Shown here: positions 33,099 through 39,532 of the stretch, piece after piece
How the letters are laid out: each line of letters starts with the position of its first letter
Numbering within the stretch: position 1 is the first letter of the stretch
DNA from: Mycobacterium aquaticum
GTDB lineage: Bacteria > Actinomycetota > Actinomycetes > Mycobacteriales > Mycobacteriaceae
Direction of reading: 5' to 3'
DNA: 64,000 nucleotides
Assembly (NCBI RefSeq): GCF_002086485.1
Contig: NZ_MVHF01000036.1
Span: 1-64,000 of the forward strand
Notes under the pieces: model-generated
What the model saw: the letters and a program-made list of their open reading frames with translations, nothing else
Databases searched by the model: none
What the model was told of the DNA's origin: nothing
Program-made: the position numbers and the translations under genes

Positions 33099-33481
33099 AC
33101 CCCTACCTGTACATCGCGCCGCACCGCGCCCGGGGACACAGGCCCTTGAACGTGGCGGTCGGCAACCCATACCGGTGACCAGTCGTCGAAATCCCCGGCG
33201 TCGACCCGCGCTTGCAGTTCTCGCCACGGCGCGGCGGCGGGACCGGACTCAATGACGCACTGCTCGATGAAATCCACGGCGGCCAGCGATCCGAACTCCG
33301 CAAGATGCGCTGCCTGGTCGACCGCATCCCATCCGGCCATCTCGGACAGTTCGAGAAGGTTATCCGCGATCCACCGGGAGGCCTTGCCGGCGATCGTGGC
33401 CACGTCCCACTGGTCTGGAATGAGGCCAGCCCGGCGCAGCAACACAATGACCTCGTCCACATTGATGTGGTCGGTGCTCAA
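33008..33481 (-). CDS. Hypothetical protein at the end of the coupling-protein operon
   Basis: This 157-aa product starts MSTDHINVDEVIVLLRRAGL and has a helical, acidic body (DNLLELSEMAGWDAVDQAAH, then LAEFGSLAAVDFIEQCV). The last ~25 residues overlap the lipoprotein gene on the other strand and look like read-through sequence. No family is recognised. It lies 49 bases downstream of the small membrane protein in the minus-strand run that begins at 36467. It may be the last member of that operon. Confidence 0.55.
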   Translation of the reverse strand: MSTDHINVDEVIVLLRRAGLIPDQWDVATIAGKASRWIADNLLELSEMAGWDAVDQAAHLAEFGSLAAVDFIEQCVIESGPAAAPWRELQARVDAGDFDDWSPVWVADRHVQGPVSPGAVRRDVQVGVYPPQVAMSLPSMLTADDHHHVGPRMSSTD

Positions 33482-33530
33482 TGTTCATCTTCCTGCGGTT
33501 GATAGGCGCGCACGAGAGAGGACACCCGCG

Positions 33531-33674
33531 TCATAGGACTGGCGCCGACAGAAGATTCGCGATCAGTCCAACGATGCCGGCGGCGACCTGTCCGATCATC
33601 CACACCGCGCCGAGCAGTGCAAACAGTAAACCGCTGAGCCACGGTGCTTTTCGGGTCTTCTTCGTCGCCATCAT
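33531..33674 (-). CDS. Small 47-aa membrane protein of the coupling-protein operon
   Basis: A short frame starts in an ATGA overlap with the stop of the winged-helix gene at 33671, giving MMATKKTRKAPWLSGLLFAL, then LGAVWMIGQVAAGIVGLIAN and LLSAPVL. A basic start is followed by one long or two short hydrophobic segments, so it is a small inner-membrane protein. The four-base overlap and membrane character support it despite its length. It may assist the VirD4-like coupling protein, which here lacks a clear N-terminal membrane anchor. Confidence 0.6.
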   Translation of the reverse strand: MMATKKTRKAPWLSGLLFALLGAVWMIGQVAAGIVGLIANLLSAPVL

Positions 33675-33961
33675 GCAGTCTCCCTTGGCTTTCGGCTGGT
33701 GTCTTGGAGAGCGAGGTCACCGGGCCGCCCGGTTCGCCCCCAATGCGCTTTGATCGATCCCTCAACCCGGACCCGCTCGACGAGGCCGCGCCGCTCCAAG
33801 GTCAGCAGTGCGCGGTAGACCTGCTCGGCCACCAGGACGACACCGGCCATCGTGTTGACCTGCTCGCGGATCTCGGTCGTGCTCAGAAACCCTCTGGTGG
33901 AACGCAGGACGTCGAGAATCGCCACCTGACGCGCATTTAGCGTGAGTTCTTCGCCGCTCAT
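33671..33961 (-). CDS. Winged-helix (MarR-like) regulator in the coupling-protein operon
   Basis: The 96-aa product (MSGEELTLNARQVAILDVLR...) reads as a winged helix: helix ARQVAILDVLRSTRGFLSTT, recognition helix region EQVYRALLTLERRGLVERVR, then a basic wing (VEGSIKAHWGRTGRPG). It is joined by ATGA overlaps to virD4 on one side and to the 47-aa membrane protein on the other. It probably regulates transfer genes, although no operator is evident. Confidence 0.6.
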   Translation of the reverse strand: MSGEELTLNARQVAILDVLRSTRGFLSTTEIREQVNTMAGVVLVAEQVYRALLTLERRGLVERVRVEGSIKAHWGRTGRPGDLALQDTSRKPRETA

Positions 33962-35382
33962 CGTGACCCGGTTCTTGCTGCGGCCAGTCCGCGTTGATGC
34001 CGTTCAGCCAGTCGGGTCCAGAAACTGTCGCGCGACCGCGACGCAGGCTCTTCCAGGACGTTCTTGATTGCCCGGTCATAAATCGCGAGAAACTTCGACC
34101 ATTCCGGGATCTCAGTCAGCACGCCCGCGGTCCCGAGGCGCACGAGGCGGGCATGTTCACGGTTCTGCGGGAGCAGCCGGCGGTATTCGAGGGTGCTACC
34201 CAGCTGCGAGGACAGGGTTTTGTGGCTGGAGACCTGATCGAATGTCTCCTGGCGCCGGGTCGTCTGCCCTTCCCACTCCTCGGCGCGCTGCAAGATCTCC
34301 ATCTCCGGTGCGCCGAACATGATCAACGCCGATGGAAAGGTGTCGCGGAGCTCCTTCATGTACGCGGTGCCGTACACGGTTTCCAGCTGGGAGCTGGCCT
34401 GCACAGCCAACATGAGATTCGCGCCGAGCCCCCGGCCCTCACTGATGTAGCGGCGCAGTGCCGGCATCGGAGCAGTGTTCGCGGCTTCATCGATCACGAT
34501 CAGCAGGCGGTGCCGCATCTCCTTGCGTGCCGTTTTCGCCCGGCACAGTCGCACGAGGTGGTCGATCAGTGTCACCGCGGCGCCGGCGATCGAGCCTTCG
34601 GCTGGCGTGAGGACGTAGAGCGTGGATGTCGGATTCTCCAGGATCGACTCGTCGAAAGCCGGAGGGAGATTGCCGCGCAGTTGCAGACGCATCCACGGCG
34701 TCACCGACTTTCGCATCGTCAACGCGATGCTGTCGCGCTGCTTGGGATCCATCACCAACGTCGCCATCAGCGCATCTCTGAACAGCGGAATGTCGGCCAC
34801 GATGTCGGCGGCGTGCTCCCAGCCTGGATCGGTCGACTTCTGCTCGCCCTTCTTGGTCAGACGAGTGTTGTTGACGGCCAGCAGAACCCAGCCGATACCG
34901 GCGCCGTTTCCGCGCGGCGAGGCAGCGTAAAGCATGGCTGCAAGCGGGGTCTCAGTGTTCGCCTCCCAGATGCCGGCGTCGCTGACCTGGTCTGCACCCG
35001 AACCCATGCCCACCGCCGACATCTGCATCATCGTGTTCGCGATCGTCACAGCCTGATCCGGTGTGACGATGAGCTTCGTGGGGTCGAACGACAGCAGGTC
35101 GATGTCGGGATAGTCGGCGTCGTAGTCGGGACGAAAGTCAATCAACGCGCTGGGACCGTAGCGGCGCTGCATGACCAGTTGCATCAGGTCGTCTTTCGGA
35201 CTCACTACAACCGCGGGCCCGGTCCACAGCACGGCGGCCGGCGCCAAGATGCGACGCGTTTTGCCGGTCTCTGTGGGTGCTGAGACCAGCACGTGGGCAG
35301 CTGATTCCGCGACTGTGCGACGGTTGGTCTCGTCGTCGTACAAGAACCCGCAGTACGGCGTCGGCGGCGGCTTATAGGCCAT
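33958..35382 (-). CDS. VirD4/TraG-like type IV coupling protein
   Basis: The 474-aa ATPase has Walker A SAPTETGKTRRIL at about residues 34-46, Walker B RLLIVIDEAANTAPMPALRR at about 290-309 and GRGLGANLMLAVQASSQLE, all typical of VirD4/TraG proteins that hand the relaxosome to the secretion channel. No membrane segments are present at the N terminus. The protein at 35372-36049, which overlaps it by 11 bases and has three hydrophobic segments, may supply the membrane anchor, as in split coupling proteins. Its own stop overlaps the next start as ATGA. Confidence 0.85.
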   Translation of the reverse strand: MAYKPPPTPYCGFLYDDETNRRTVAESAAHVLVSAPTETGKTRRILAPAAVLWTGPAVVVSPKDDLMQLVMQRRYGPSALIDFRPDYDADYPDIDLLSFDPTKLIVTPDQAVTIANTMMQMSAVGMGSGADQVSDAGIWEANTETPLAAMLYAASPRGNGAGIGWVLLAVNNTRLTKKGEQKSTDPGWEHAADIVADIPLFRDALMATLVMDPKQRDSIALTMRKSVTPWMRLQLRGNLPPAFDESILENPTSTLYVLTPAEGSIAGAAVTLIDHLVRLCRAKTARKEMRHRLLIVIDEAANTAPMPALRRYISEGRGLGANLMLAVQASSQLETVYGTAYMKELRDTFPSALIMFGAPEMEILQRAEEWEGQTTRRQETFDQVSSHKTLSSQLGSTLEYRRLLPQNREHARLVRLGTAGVLTEIPEWSKFLAIYDRAIKNVLEEPASRSRDSFWTRLAERHQRGLAAARTGSR

Positions 35383-36049
35383 CGCGATCTCGCTTGATCG
35401 GTGTGCGTTCCCCTATCGGTTGGCGCGACCGGGTGCGGAACACGCTGGGCAACATCTCGATCTCCGTGTGGAACCCGAAGTCGACCTCGTCGTGCTCCTG
35501 GGGTGGCCGCATGGGCCACCAGTCACGAGAACCGTCAACGGCCAGCCAGCCCTCCAAGATGCCGTACACCCCGGCGGCCAGCAGCGCTGCCGGAACTTGG
35601 GCGACGACCCACGGCACAACCACCGTCGAAGCGAAGGTGCCGCTGCCGGAATAGATCAGCCAGTAGATGACTGGCAATGGAATCCCGACCGCTACCGCGC
35701 TCCACATGAACGCTGCGATCGGATACGACCTCAGGTTGTCCGGGATTAGCTGGATGGTGAACGCGTAGACGCCGCGGCCGACGGCCCAGCCGATCGGTGC
35801 GAACAGTGCGGCGGTCAGAACAATCACCCAATCCACCGCCGCATAAATTGTTTCCGGTGGCCGCGCCCACATGGGATGAATGATGTCGTCATCGGCAGGG
35901 TCGACCCGCGCACCGGTATTTTCCTGTGCGCGGTCGCGAATTTGACGAGCCAGAATTTCTGCTCGTCTTTTCTGAAATATGAACGTGTGCTGATGACGTG
36001 CAATCCACTTTCGGCGGACCTCGTCGAACCGATCAGTGGGCGCCGGCAT
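35372..36049 (-). CDS. Membrane protein, possible anchor of the coupling protein
   Basis: The 225-aa product has a basic N-terminal cytoplasmic part (DRFDEVRRKWIARHQHTFIF) and hydrophobic segments at about residues 70-93 (YAAVDWVIVLTAALFAPIGW), 107-130 (YPIAAFMWSAVAVGIPLPVI) and 140-165 (VVPWVVAQVPAALLAAGVYG). The soluble tail is acidic and then basic. The ATG at 36049 is preceded by GAGG and lies within the 3' end of the regulator gene. Overlap with the VirD4-like gene suggests a joint complex, similar to the membrane domain that normal VirD4 proteins carry themselves. Confidence 0.7.
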   Translation of the reverse strand: MPAPTDRFDEVRRKWIARHQHTFIFQKRRAEILARQIRDRAQENTGARVDPADDDIIHPMWARPPETIYAAVDWVIVLTAALFAPIGWAVGRGVYAFTIQLIPDNLRSYPIAAFMWSAVAVGIPLPVIYWLIYSGSGTFASTVVVPWVVAQVPAALLAAGVYGILEGWLAVDGSRDWWPMRPPQEHDEVDFGFHTEIEMLPSVFRTRSRQPIGERTPIKRDRDGL

Positions 36050-36467
36050 CAGCGGCCTCCTGGTGGGGTGCTTGATCATCAGGATAGAACTCGCGCAGCT
36101 GTTCAGCGACACCCATCAGAAAGTCGCGCAACTCCGCTGCGGTACGCCCCACGGCGACCCTCTCAGACACCGCCACCGCAGCGTCCACCCGGGTTTTCAC
36201 CGTCTCTACCTGGTCTGACAGACGAATAGTCGGCTCACCCCCGTCAAGGGTGATGCGGCAGGACTCCTCCTCCCACCCCACGGCCCGCTCCAGCTTGTGC
36301 ATGGTGCGCTCGTCCATTTCCCGGTTGAGCCGGTACGCCTTGTACAGCGTCGACGGCGACGGGCCGCCATGGGCGAAAAGGTCATCACGAGACCAGCCCA
36401 ACTGCACCAGTCTGCGCTGGACAAAAAACATCAGCCGGGCCGGCCCGTCCTGCGGTATTGGTCTCAC
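36033..36467 (-). CDS. XRE-like helix-turn-helix regulator of the transfer region
   Basis: This 144-aa protein has LMFFVQRRLVQLGWSRDDLF at residues 12-31, then PSPSTLYKAYRLNREMDERT and MHKLERAVGWEEESC: the helix-turn-helix plus dimer-helix layout of XRE-type repressors. The C-terminal half is acidic and helical. It is the first gene of the minus-strand coupling-protein operon and is divergent from the mating-pore operon across about 100 bases, so it is well placed to control both. It overlaps the next gene by 17 bases. Confidence 0.7.
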   Translation of the reverse strand: MRPIPQDGPARLMFFVQRRLVQLGWSRDDLFAHGGPSPSTLYKAYRLNREMDERTMHKLERAVGWEEESCRITLDGGEPTIRLSDQVETVKTRVDAAVAVSERVAVGRTAAELRDFLMGVAEQLREFYPDDQAPHQEAADAGAH

Positions 36468-36565
36468 AACGCAGAACGTAGCAATTACTCATCACGTTTA
36501 GCGACAGCTATCGCAAAACCGTATTACCACCCTTTAGCCTCAGCGTGAACTCACTAGGAGATCTC
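36468..36565. promoter_or_regulatory. Divergent promoter region of the two transfer operons
   Basis: Between the XRE-like regulator and the first mating-pore gene lie about 98 bases that are A/T-richer than their surroundings (AGCAATTACTCATCACG, AAAACCGTATTACC). Promoters for both directions must be here or within the gene starts; no clear operator repeat is visible. AGGAGA at 36556-36561 is the ribosome-binding site that fixes the start at 36566. Confidence 0.5.
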
Positions 36566-36823
36566 ATGAGAACGATTCTCGGCGTCGCGATCGGCACCAT
36601 CGCGTTCTGGTTGGCAATGCTGGCCGCCGTCGCCGCCTACATCCTTGAACATATCTTTGCTATCGGCTTGGCAACGGCACTCGTGGCGACAGTGATCCTG
36701 GCCAGCCGTCTACTTCTTCGACGCCAGGGACAGCGCACCCGTGCCCGTCCAGCCGCCATCAACGTCGGCCGCACGGCCGGCATCCCCCCAGCAGCATCCG
36801 CTCATATGCGAAAGGCCGTCTGA
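36566..36823 (+). CDS. Small two-helix membrane protein, first gene of the mating-pore operon
   Basis: The 85-aa product starts MRTILGVAIGTIAFWLAMLA and has two hydrophobic segments (about 3-27 and 35-53), then a basic tail (RLLLRRQGQRTRARPA). The ATG at 36566 lies behind AGGAGA with ideal spacing; an in-frame GTG at 36545 has none. The stop overlaps the next ATG by one base. Position and topology suit a small structural component of the channel, but no family is recognised. Confidence 0.6.
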   Translation: MRTILGVAIGTIAFWLAMLAAVAAYILEHIFAIGLATALVATVILASRLLLRRQGQRTRARPAAINVGRTAGIPPAASAHMRKAV

Positions 36824-37971
36824 TGACTCACCCCGACAACGCCGCACACGACGGCCCGTCATGGTCGGCAACCCAGGAGTGGCTTGCCGATCTCGACCGA
36901 GATCCCGACGACACCGGATACGACACCGAATCTGATGACAGCCCAGAGGATTACGACCCCGGCGACGAGCCAAGCTACGACGAAGAGTACGCGCCGGCGT
37001 CCGACCCCGAGGGGATCGAGGACTATGAGCTGGCCCCGCCAGCCGATGGCAGCGATGACGAGGTCGTACCGATCGTCGACGACGCCGACATCTACGACAC
37101 CGGTGGCATCGACGGCGATACCGCCGCAGCTCAAACCGCAGATACGCCGAATCCCGCACCCCGATTCAACAAGCCGCTCGCCATCGGCTTCGTCGCATTC
37201 GTGGTCGTCACCACGATCGCGGTCACGAGCGTCCTGCTCGGCATGAAAAACGGGCCCGAAGTCCAGAGCGAGCAGTCCGAGGCCGTCACGAAAATCACTG
37301 CCCCACCGCAAGAATCACCACCACCATCCCCACCAGGTGCCACCGCAGGCCCCGCAGGACTCCCGTTCACCGCGAGCGCACCAGGATGCCTACTCGGTTC
37401 CACTGCTGCGCAAGCCGTGGCCAGCGGCGACCCCACCCAAGCGTGGCTGTGCGTGCGCGGCGGCGTCGACGGCCAAGTTCTCACCATCGAGCTCGGCCGG
37501 ACCATGGTGGTCACCGCCATCCGTATCACTCCCGGCTGGGTCGGACCGGACGCGTCCGGAGCCGACCAGTGGCTGCAGCACCGCGTCCTGACCCGTGTGT
37601 CATGGATTCTCACCGACCACGGCAACAAGCCGACGGTCGTTCCTCAGCACACCGGGAACGTTCACGGCGAAGCGCCCCAGCCGATGCCCGGACAAGGCGT
37701 CCTGGCCTCCACGATCACCATGATCGTCCAGGAGACCTCACGGCCTCCCGCCGACGCTCCACCGGCCGACCAGGGCCCTGCAACGGCCGGCTCTGGAGGG
37801 CTGCTCGACGACGTTCTGGGCGCCCCGCTGGGCACGCCGTCGCAGACGTCCACGGCCCCCGTCCCCGGCCTCCCCGGAATGAATGGCGGCGAGGGCCAAA
37901 CCGACCCCGTCGACAACACCTTCGCCGTGTCCTCGATCACCGTCGAAGGCCACCAACCCATCCCCTCCTAA
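36823..37971 (+). CDS. Single-pass membrane protein with acidic cytoplasmic and extracellular domains
   Basis: The 382-aa product has a very acidic N-terminal ~110 residues (for example DDSPEDYDPGDEPSYDEEYA), one membrane segment at about 119-142 (AIGFVAFVVVTTIAVTSVLL), a Pro-rich linker and an outer domain with LTIELGRTMVVTAIRITPGW that resembles a discoidin/galactose-binding-like fold. The end is Pro/Gly/Ser-rich. It sits between small membrane proteins and the TcpC-like gene, so it is probably an outer channel or cell-wall contact component of the mating apparatus. The binding-domain idea rests on pattern only. Confidence 0.6.
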   Translation: MTHPDNAAHDGPSWSATQEWLADLDRDPDDTGYDTESDDSPEDYDPGDEPSYDEEYAPASDPEGIEDYELAPPADGSDDEVVPIVDDADIYDTGGIDGDTAAAQTADTPNPAPRFNKPLAIGFVAFVVVTTIAVTSVLLGMKNGPEVQSEQSEAVTKITAPPQESPPPSPPGATAGPAGLPFTASAPGCLLGSTAAQAVASGDPTQAWLCVRGGVDGQVLTIELGRTMVVTAIRITPGWVGPDASGADQWLQHRVLTRVSWILTDHGNKPTVVPQHTGNVHGEAPQPMPGQGVLASTITMIVQETSRPPADAPPADQGPATAGSGGLLDDVLGAPLGTPSQTSTAPVPGLPGMNGGEGQTDPVDNTFAVSSITVEGHQPIPS

Positions 37972-37995
37972 CCAGCAAGGAAGGCGGCACCACCA

Positions 37996-38946
37996 ATGCC
38001 CACCAAGACCTGGCAACGTCGCATCGACACCACCGGCGGCTGGATCGGCCGCGCATTCTTCTTCGCAGCGGTCGCGTCCTGCTCCATCGTCGCAATCTCC
38101 ACGATCTGGGGATGGATCTTCAACAAGCCTATCGACGTGCACGGCCCGGCCCGCAAGGAAGTCAACCGCACCGAACTGGTCGGCAACTTCGCCCGGCAAT
38201 GCGTCGAAAAGGCGCTCACCGTCACCGACACCCAGCGCGCATCGCTGCAATCCTGCTGGGCCAATCAGGATCAGCAGCAGCCGCTACCCACCAACCCCGG
38301 CGCCGTGGTCAGCTCGCCCGGTGTCGCCGCGGTGACACTCGAGGACGACCTGGGCTACGCCCAGCAATGGAGCGTCATCGTCTCGGTGTCCGAGCGCCCC
38401 TACGTGGCCGCACCGGCGGCCGAGAAGTGCTACCGCATCCCTGTCCTCTACAGCAGCTACGGCCTGCAGGCCACAAGTCGGCCAGGCAAAGCTGACTGTT
38501 CAGGTGCCGGGGCAACTCTCCCTCTGGGCTACCCCACCACATTGTCGAATCGGTCACCGGTGTTCCACACGCTGACAGGGTTTTTCGAAAGTTACCTGAC
38601 CAATGCTGGTGGCCTGGATCGCTACATCACCGAGAAATCCGGGCTCGTCGCGGTTCCCGACTATCGCTCCGCTCGCGACGGTGGGCCTGCACCGCGGATC
38701 GTGAAACTTCAGTCCACCCGCGCTGTCCCCGACGACGCCATGCCAGTCGACGGCACCACCATCCACGTGTTCGCCACTGTCGACTCCGTCACCCGCCAAT
38801 TCTCACCGCGCCGCGAGGACTATGCCCTCAGCCTCACCGTCATCAGCGGTCGCTGGATGGTCGCCGGCATCGACTACGCCCCACAACTCGCGCCACAGGC
38901 GGAACTCACACCCGTCGTCCCCGCACCCGCGAAAGGACAGTCGTAA
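37996..38946 (+). CDS. TcpC/VirB8-like conjugative transfer protein
   Basis: The 316-aa product has one N-terminal membrane segment (AFFFAAVASCSIVAISTIWG at about 20-39) and a periplasm-side region with two NTF2-like units: VGNFARQCVEKALTVTDTQR to about 190, and LTGFFESYLTNAGGLDRYIT to the end, closing with LTVISGRWMVAGIDY. This is the plan of TcpC, the Gram-positive counterpart of VirB8, which scaffolds the channel. It is preceded by AAGGAAGG and overlaps the next gene as TAATG. Two Cys pairs in the outer part may form disulfides. Confidence 0.75.
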   Translation: MPTKTWQRRIDTTGGWIGRAFFFAAVASCSIVAISTIWGWIFNKPIDVHGPARKEVNRTELVGNFARQCVEKALTVTDTQRASLQSCWANQDQQQPLPTNPGAVVSSPGVAAVTLEDDLGYAQQWSVIVSVSERPYVAAPAAEKCYRIPVLYSSYGLQATSRPGKADCSGAGATLPLGYPTTLSNRSPVFHTLTGFFESYLTNAGGLDRYITEKSGLVAVPDYRSARDGGPAPRIVKLQSTRAVPDDAMPVDGTTIHVFATVDSVTRQFSPRREDYALSLTVISGRWMVAGIDYAPQLAPQAELTPVVPAPAKGQS

Positions 38947-39185
38947 TGCCCACCGGATCCGGACCTTTCATTGAGCAGCTCGCCGAGACCCTGGCCCACC
39001 ACTGGTGGATTTATGCCGCGTTCACGGTGGCCGCGGTCTGTGCCGCTATCGGGCGGGCACCCCGCGTCTTCCTGTTCACGATGGCCCTGCTTACCGCCCT
39101 CGTGGCGGTGCAGATCGCTGCATTGGGCAGCGAGTTCGTCGACGAAATATCCGCTGATGCTTCGTCGGTACTGATCAACAACTAA
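38946..39185 (+). CDS. Small membrane protein of the mating-pore operon
   Basis: The 79-aa product has two hydrophobic segments, HHWWIYAAFTVAAVCAAIG (about 18-36) and FLFTMALLTALVAVQIAALG (about 42-61), and a short acidic tail. Its start overlaps the tcpC-like stop, showing coupled translation. It could correspond to VirB2- or VirB3-size subunits, but no family signature is visible. Confidence 0.55.
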   Translation: MPTGSGPFIEQLAETLAHHWWIYAAFTVAAVCAAIGRAPRVFLFTMALLTALVAVQIAALGSEFVDEISADASSVLINN

Positions 39186-39202
39186 CCCCTGAAAGGAAAA
39201 CT

Positions 39203-39532
39203 ATGTTTCCCATCACCGGCCACCTCATGGCCATCACTGCTGATGCCGTGTCCGAACCCTCAACCACCACAACCATTCTCGCAGCGACCGATCTGACGTC
39301 GGGATCCCGGTCGCTCTACACCATCCTCATCGGAGTCTTCGTGGTCCTCATCTTGATCGGCGGCGGCGCCCGTGCCACCGCGGCATTCTTCGGCGGCCGC
39401 AAAGGCGAAACCATCTTGTGGGCACTGCTGTCGGTCATCGTCGCAGTGATCGTGGGATCGGGCTACGCGATCTACGTGTCCACGAAGAAGACCGTCGACC
39501 AAAGCGGCATCACCACAGGGCAGTTCGGCTAA
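39203..39532 (+). CDS. Small membrane protein, pilin-size (VirB2-like topology)
   Basis: The 109-aa product has a Thr/Ser-rich N terminus followed by two membrane segments, YTILIGVFVVLILIGGGA (about 39-56) and ILWALLSVIVAVIVGSGYAI (about 71-90), joined by a short Gly/Arg/Lys loop. That topology matches VirB2-type channel pilins. AAAGGA lies just before the ATG and the stop abuts the VirB4 start. The VirB2 assignment is by topology and position only. Confidence 0.55.
   Translation: MFPITGHLMAITADAVSEPSTTTTILAATDLTSGSRSLYTILIGVFVVLILIGGGARATAAFFGGRKGETILWALLSVIVAVIVGSGYAIYVSTKKTVDQSGITTGQFG

Noticed and set aside
33478..33765. 95-codon minus-strand frame overlapping the 47-aa membrane protein
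   Set aside because: Arg/Ser-rich with no protein character; the alternative frame gives a membrane protein linked by ATGA to its neighbour.
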